The position numbers were made by a program, and so were the translations under genes. From contig CAJODX010000044.1 of the NCBI GenBank assembly GCA_905233295.1, positions 2,359-10,187 of the forward strand: a stretch of DNA of 7,829 bases, in the 5' to 3' direction. The notes beneath the pieces are model-generated. The model saw nothing but the letters and a program-made list of their open reading frames with translations. It searched no databases and was not told where the DNA came from. Each line of letters begins with the position of its first letter. Within the stretch, counting starts at the first letter, position 1. The DNA is from an uncultured Synergistales bacterium. GTDB taxonomy: Bacteria > Synergistota > Synergistia > Synergistales > Aminobacteriaceae. Below are positions 6,000-7,829 of the stretch, piece after piece.

Positions 6000-6638
6000 T
6001 TATTGGTTACCCCGGATTTCTTTGACGATTGCTGCAGCCTCTCTGACCATCGCGCCGATTTTATCCCATTCGCCGGCTGCGATTAAATCTTTTTTGACCA
6101 TCCAGCTTCCTCCGCAGGCAATGATTTTGTTGTACGCAAGATAATCGCGCACATTCTTCGCATTAATGCCGCCGGTGGGCATGAACTTGAGATCGACATA
6201 CGCCGCAGCGACAGCTTTTATCATATTCAAGCCGCCAGCAGGTTCAGCAGGGAAAAATTTCACGACTTTAAGACCGAGTTCAAGAGCCTGTTCCATTTCG
6301 CTCGGAGTCTGGGTGCCGGGCGTTACAGGTACGCTGGCATCGAGGCAGTACTGCACAATTTTTGGATTAAGTCCCGGTGAAACGATGAATTTTGCTCCTG
6401 CGTTGATTGCCTTGTCCGCCTGTTCAATCGTAAGGACTGTTCCTGCTCCTACGAGCATGTCAGGAAAATCGCGGGTCATAATTTTTATTGCTTCTTCGGC
6501 TGCAGCTGTTCTGAACGTAACTTCAGCGCAGGGCAGACCGTTGTCGCAAAGAACTTACGCAAGAGGTTCGGCATCTTTTGCATTGTCAAGCACGACAACA
6601 GGAATTATTCCGATATTTGAAAACTGTTCAAAAATCAT
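6000..6638 (-). pseudogene. eda: KDPG/KHG aldolase, interrupted by an in-frame TAA at codon 28
   Basis: The frame encodes a 212-residue class I aldolase that splits 2-keto-3-deoxy-6-phosphogluconate into pyruvate and glyceraldehyde 3-phosphate (Entner-Doudoroff and hexuronate pathways). Full-frame numbering gives CAEVTFRT with the catalytic Glu39 and phosphate-binding Arg43, VGAGTVL (63-69), SPG (87-89), the Schiff-base Lys127 in VKFFPAE, MPTGGI (153-158) and GGSW (176-179). The Glu-to-Lys distance (88) equals that in E. coli Eda (45 and 133). Codon 28 is TAA (6557-6555), in the helix after LDNAKDAEPLA. One base change from CAA, GAA or AAA would explain it. No other stop breaks the remaining 184 codons. 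The start is fixed by a strong SD 10 nt before ATG 6638. An internal ATG at 6479 gives 159 residues but lacks Glu39, Arg43 and any SD. A recent null mutation or a sequencing/assembly error are both possible. TAA ends other genes here, so reassignment is unlikely. Confidence 0.85.
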
Positions 6639-6648
6639 TTTTAACTCA

Positions 6649-6654
6649 CTCCTT
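6649..6654 (-). promoter_or_regulatory. Shine-Dalgarno of the KDPG aldolase gene
   Basis: On the minus strand AAGGAG lies 10 nt before ATG 6638. It shows that the true start is upstream of the premature stop, not at the internal ATG 6479. Confidence 0.8.
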
Positions 6655-6678
6655 AAAAATTTTGTTTCTTAGCCTATC

Positions 6679-6684
6679 ATTATA
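6679..6684 (-). promoter_or_regulatory. Possible -10 box upstream of the KDPG aldolase gene
   Basis: A perfect TATAAT on the minus strand sits about 40 nt before ATG 6638, in the 65-nt gap after galactokinase. I see no good -35 at 16-18 nt (TTGGTG is 20 nt away, at the end of the galactokinase gene). A separate promoter for the aldolase-rsfS part of the array is possible; read-through from galactokinase is the alternative, since no terminator is visible in this gap. Confidence 0.3.
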
Positions 6685-6703
6685 TTCTAATACAAAAATT
6701 CCT

Positions 6704-7829
6704 TCACCAACTGTATTCTCCTGCTCCGTCAGAAGTTTCGATTACGTAAAAATCCGCTTTGCGTCCCGTGATTTTTTCATATTCAGAGCCGATTGAATTT
6801 ATAAATTCATCAACAGAATTTTTTTCAACAATACTGACAGTACAGCCGCCGAAGCCGCCGCCAGTCATTCTTGAGCCGACAGCACCGGAAAATTTCCATG
6901 CAAGCGAAGCCAGTGTGTCGAGTTCAGGAACAGTAACCTGATAATCATCGCGTAATGAAACATGTGAAGCGTTCATTAATCTTCCAAATAAATTCAAGTC
7001 TCCTGTTTTCAGAGCTTCGGATGCACGTATTGCTCTTAAATTTTCGCTCACGGCATGACGCGCACGGCGAAGACATACGGGATCTTTTATGCTGAAAGAA
7101 AATTCATCGAGTTCATTTGAATTTAACTCGCACAGACATGAAATTTCTTTTTTTGATTTTATATCTGAAAGAGCCTGTTCGCACTGTTGACGGCGGAGAT
7201 TATATTCAGAGCCTGCGAGAGAATGAGGAACATTTGAATTTGTTATCACGATTTTGTAATTTTCGAGTTCCAGCGGCGCGTATGAATATTCAAGAGTTGA
7301 GCAGTTTAACAGGACGGCGTAATTTTTTTTGCCCATGCTGACTGCGAACTGATCCATAATGCCGCAGTTCATTCCGACAAAATTATTTTCAGCCTCCTGC
7401 GAAAATTTTGCCATTTTAACGCCGTCAATGCCAAGATTGAAAAACGTGTCGAAAATTTTTCCTGTCAAAACTTCAATCGCTGCTGAAGATGAAAGTCCTG
7501 CACCGCCCGGAAGGTTGCCTTTGTACAAAATATCAGCGCCGCCGAATTTAAAGCCGTGTGATTTCAGAACGCTTACAACGCCCAAAGGATAATTCACCCA
7601 TGAACGGGCTTCGATTTTAGATTTTATTGCGTCGAGTTTAATTTCAAACGGCGCGGAAAATTCTTCATCAAAATTCATTGAGTAAAGACGTATTAAATCA
7701 TCGGAACGCGGTGAAGCAAGAGCGTAAATCCCGAGATTTATCGCGCAGGGAAATACAAAGCCGCCTTCGTGGTCAGTGTGTTCGCCGATTAAATTCACGC
7801 GCCCCGGAGCAAAAAATGATTTCGAAGCA
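6704..7829 (-). CDS. galK: Galactokinase, 5' end cut by the window edge
   Basis: This GHMP-family kinase phosphorylates alpha-D-galactose at C1 with ATP, the first committed step of the Leloir pathway, in the cytoplasm. 374 residues are visible, against about 382 in E. coli GalK, so only a short N-terminal stretch is missing. The visible part begins ASKSFFAPGRVNLIGEHTD, the galactokinase signature with the transition-state Arg and the galactose-binding Glu-His-Asp. Then follow NLPGGAGLSSSAA (about 105-117, phosphate loop), MNCGIMDQ with the catalytic Asp at about 159, and RMTGGGFGGC (about 320-329). A GTG at 7798 could be taken as a start, but it is the Val of the conserved APGRVNLIGEHTD and the frame stays open to the edge, so it is not. 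No galT or galE is in view; they may lie upstream. It leads the visible minus-strand array. Confidence 0.95.
   Translation of the reverse strand, partial: ASKSFFAPGRVNLIGEHTDHEGGFVFPCAINLGIYALASPRSDDLIRLYSMNFDEEFSAPFEIKLDAIKSKIEARSWVNYPLGVVSVLKSHGFKFGGADILYKGNLPGGAGLSSSAAIEVLTGKIFDTFFNLGIDGVKMAKFSQEAENNFVGMNCGIMDQFAVSMGKKNYAVLLNCSTLEYSYAPLELENYKIVITNSNVPHSLAGSEYNLRRQQCEQALSDIKSKKEISCLCELNSNELDEFSFSIKDPVCLRRARHAVSENLRAIRASEALKTGDLNLFGRLMNASHVSLRDDYQVTVPELDTLASLAWKFSGAVGSRMTGGGFGGCTVSIVEKNSVDEFINSIGSEYEKITGRKADFYVIETSDGAGEYSW

Noticed and set aside
6000..6638. Reassignment of TAA as a sense codon to explain the aldolase frame
   Set aside because: TAA ends the first synthetase and the aldolase frame itself at family-typical lengths, so it acts as a normal stop here.
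6166..6672. 168-codon plus-strand frame opposite the KDPG aldolase
   Set aside because: It is the complement of the conserved aldolase motifs; composition and position mark it as a shadow. The premature stop on the other strand does not make this frame real.
6639..6703. Terminator after galactokinase
   Set aside because: I looked for a hairpin with a T-tract in this 65-nt gap and found no convincing stem.

Overview
The window is bacterial, moderately AT-rich chromosomal DNA, densely coded, with no tRNA, rRNA, CRISPR array or insertion sequence that I can see. The gene set (two acyl-CoA synthetase-type enzymes, a PglF/WbpM-type sugar dehydratase, RsfS, a KDPG aldolase and galactokinase) suggests a heterotrophic, surface-glycan-making bacterium. 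A Gram-negative-type anaerobe is plausible, but I cannot place it in a phylum from sequence alone. Start regions are mixed: three genes have clear Shine-Dalgarno (SD) sites, while three tightly spaced genes start in an A-rich context with a weak SD or none.

Layout. Positions 1-192 are a leader with a candidate promoter (TATAAT at 107-112), an intrinsic-terminator-like hairpin (121-171) and a strong SD. Next come two tandem paralogous AMP-forming acyl-CoA/acyl-ACP synthetase-type genes on the + strand (193-1725 and 1729-3231), almost certainly co-transcribed. A near-perfect hairpin at 3245-3278 lies between them and a convergent block.

The rest is one long minus-strand array, in transcription order: galactokinase (5' end cut off by the window edge), a KDPG aldolase gene with an in-frame TAA at codon 28, rsfS (ribosomal silencing factor), an unrecognised 141-residue helical protein, and a 618-residue CapD/PglF-type nucleotide-sugar 4,6-dehydratase. 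Gaps between these genes are 65, 3, 87 and 11 nt.

Function. Galactokinase (Leloir pathway) and KDPG aldolase (Entner-Doudoroff/hexuronate breakdown) are sugar catabolism. The dehydratase feeds modified sugars into glycans. RsfS lowers translation when nutrients are short. The synthetase pair activates fatty or other carboxylic acids. They look like neighbours of convenience rather than one pathway.

The most noteworthy points are the nonsense-interrupted KDPG aldolase, terminator-like hairpins whose T-tracts run directly into SD sites in two leaders, and a repeated A-rich stop/start junction. I found no evidence for a novel defence, mobile or RNA-based system.
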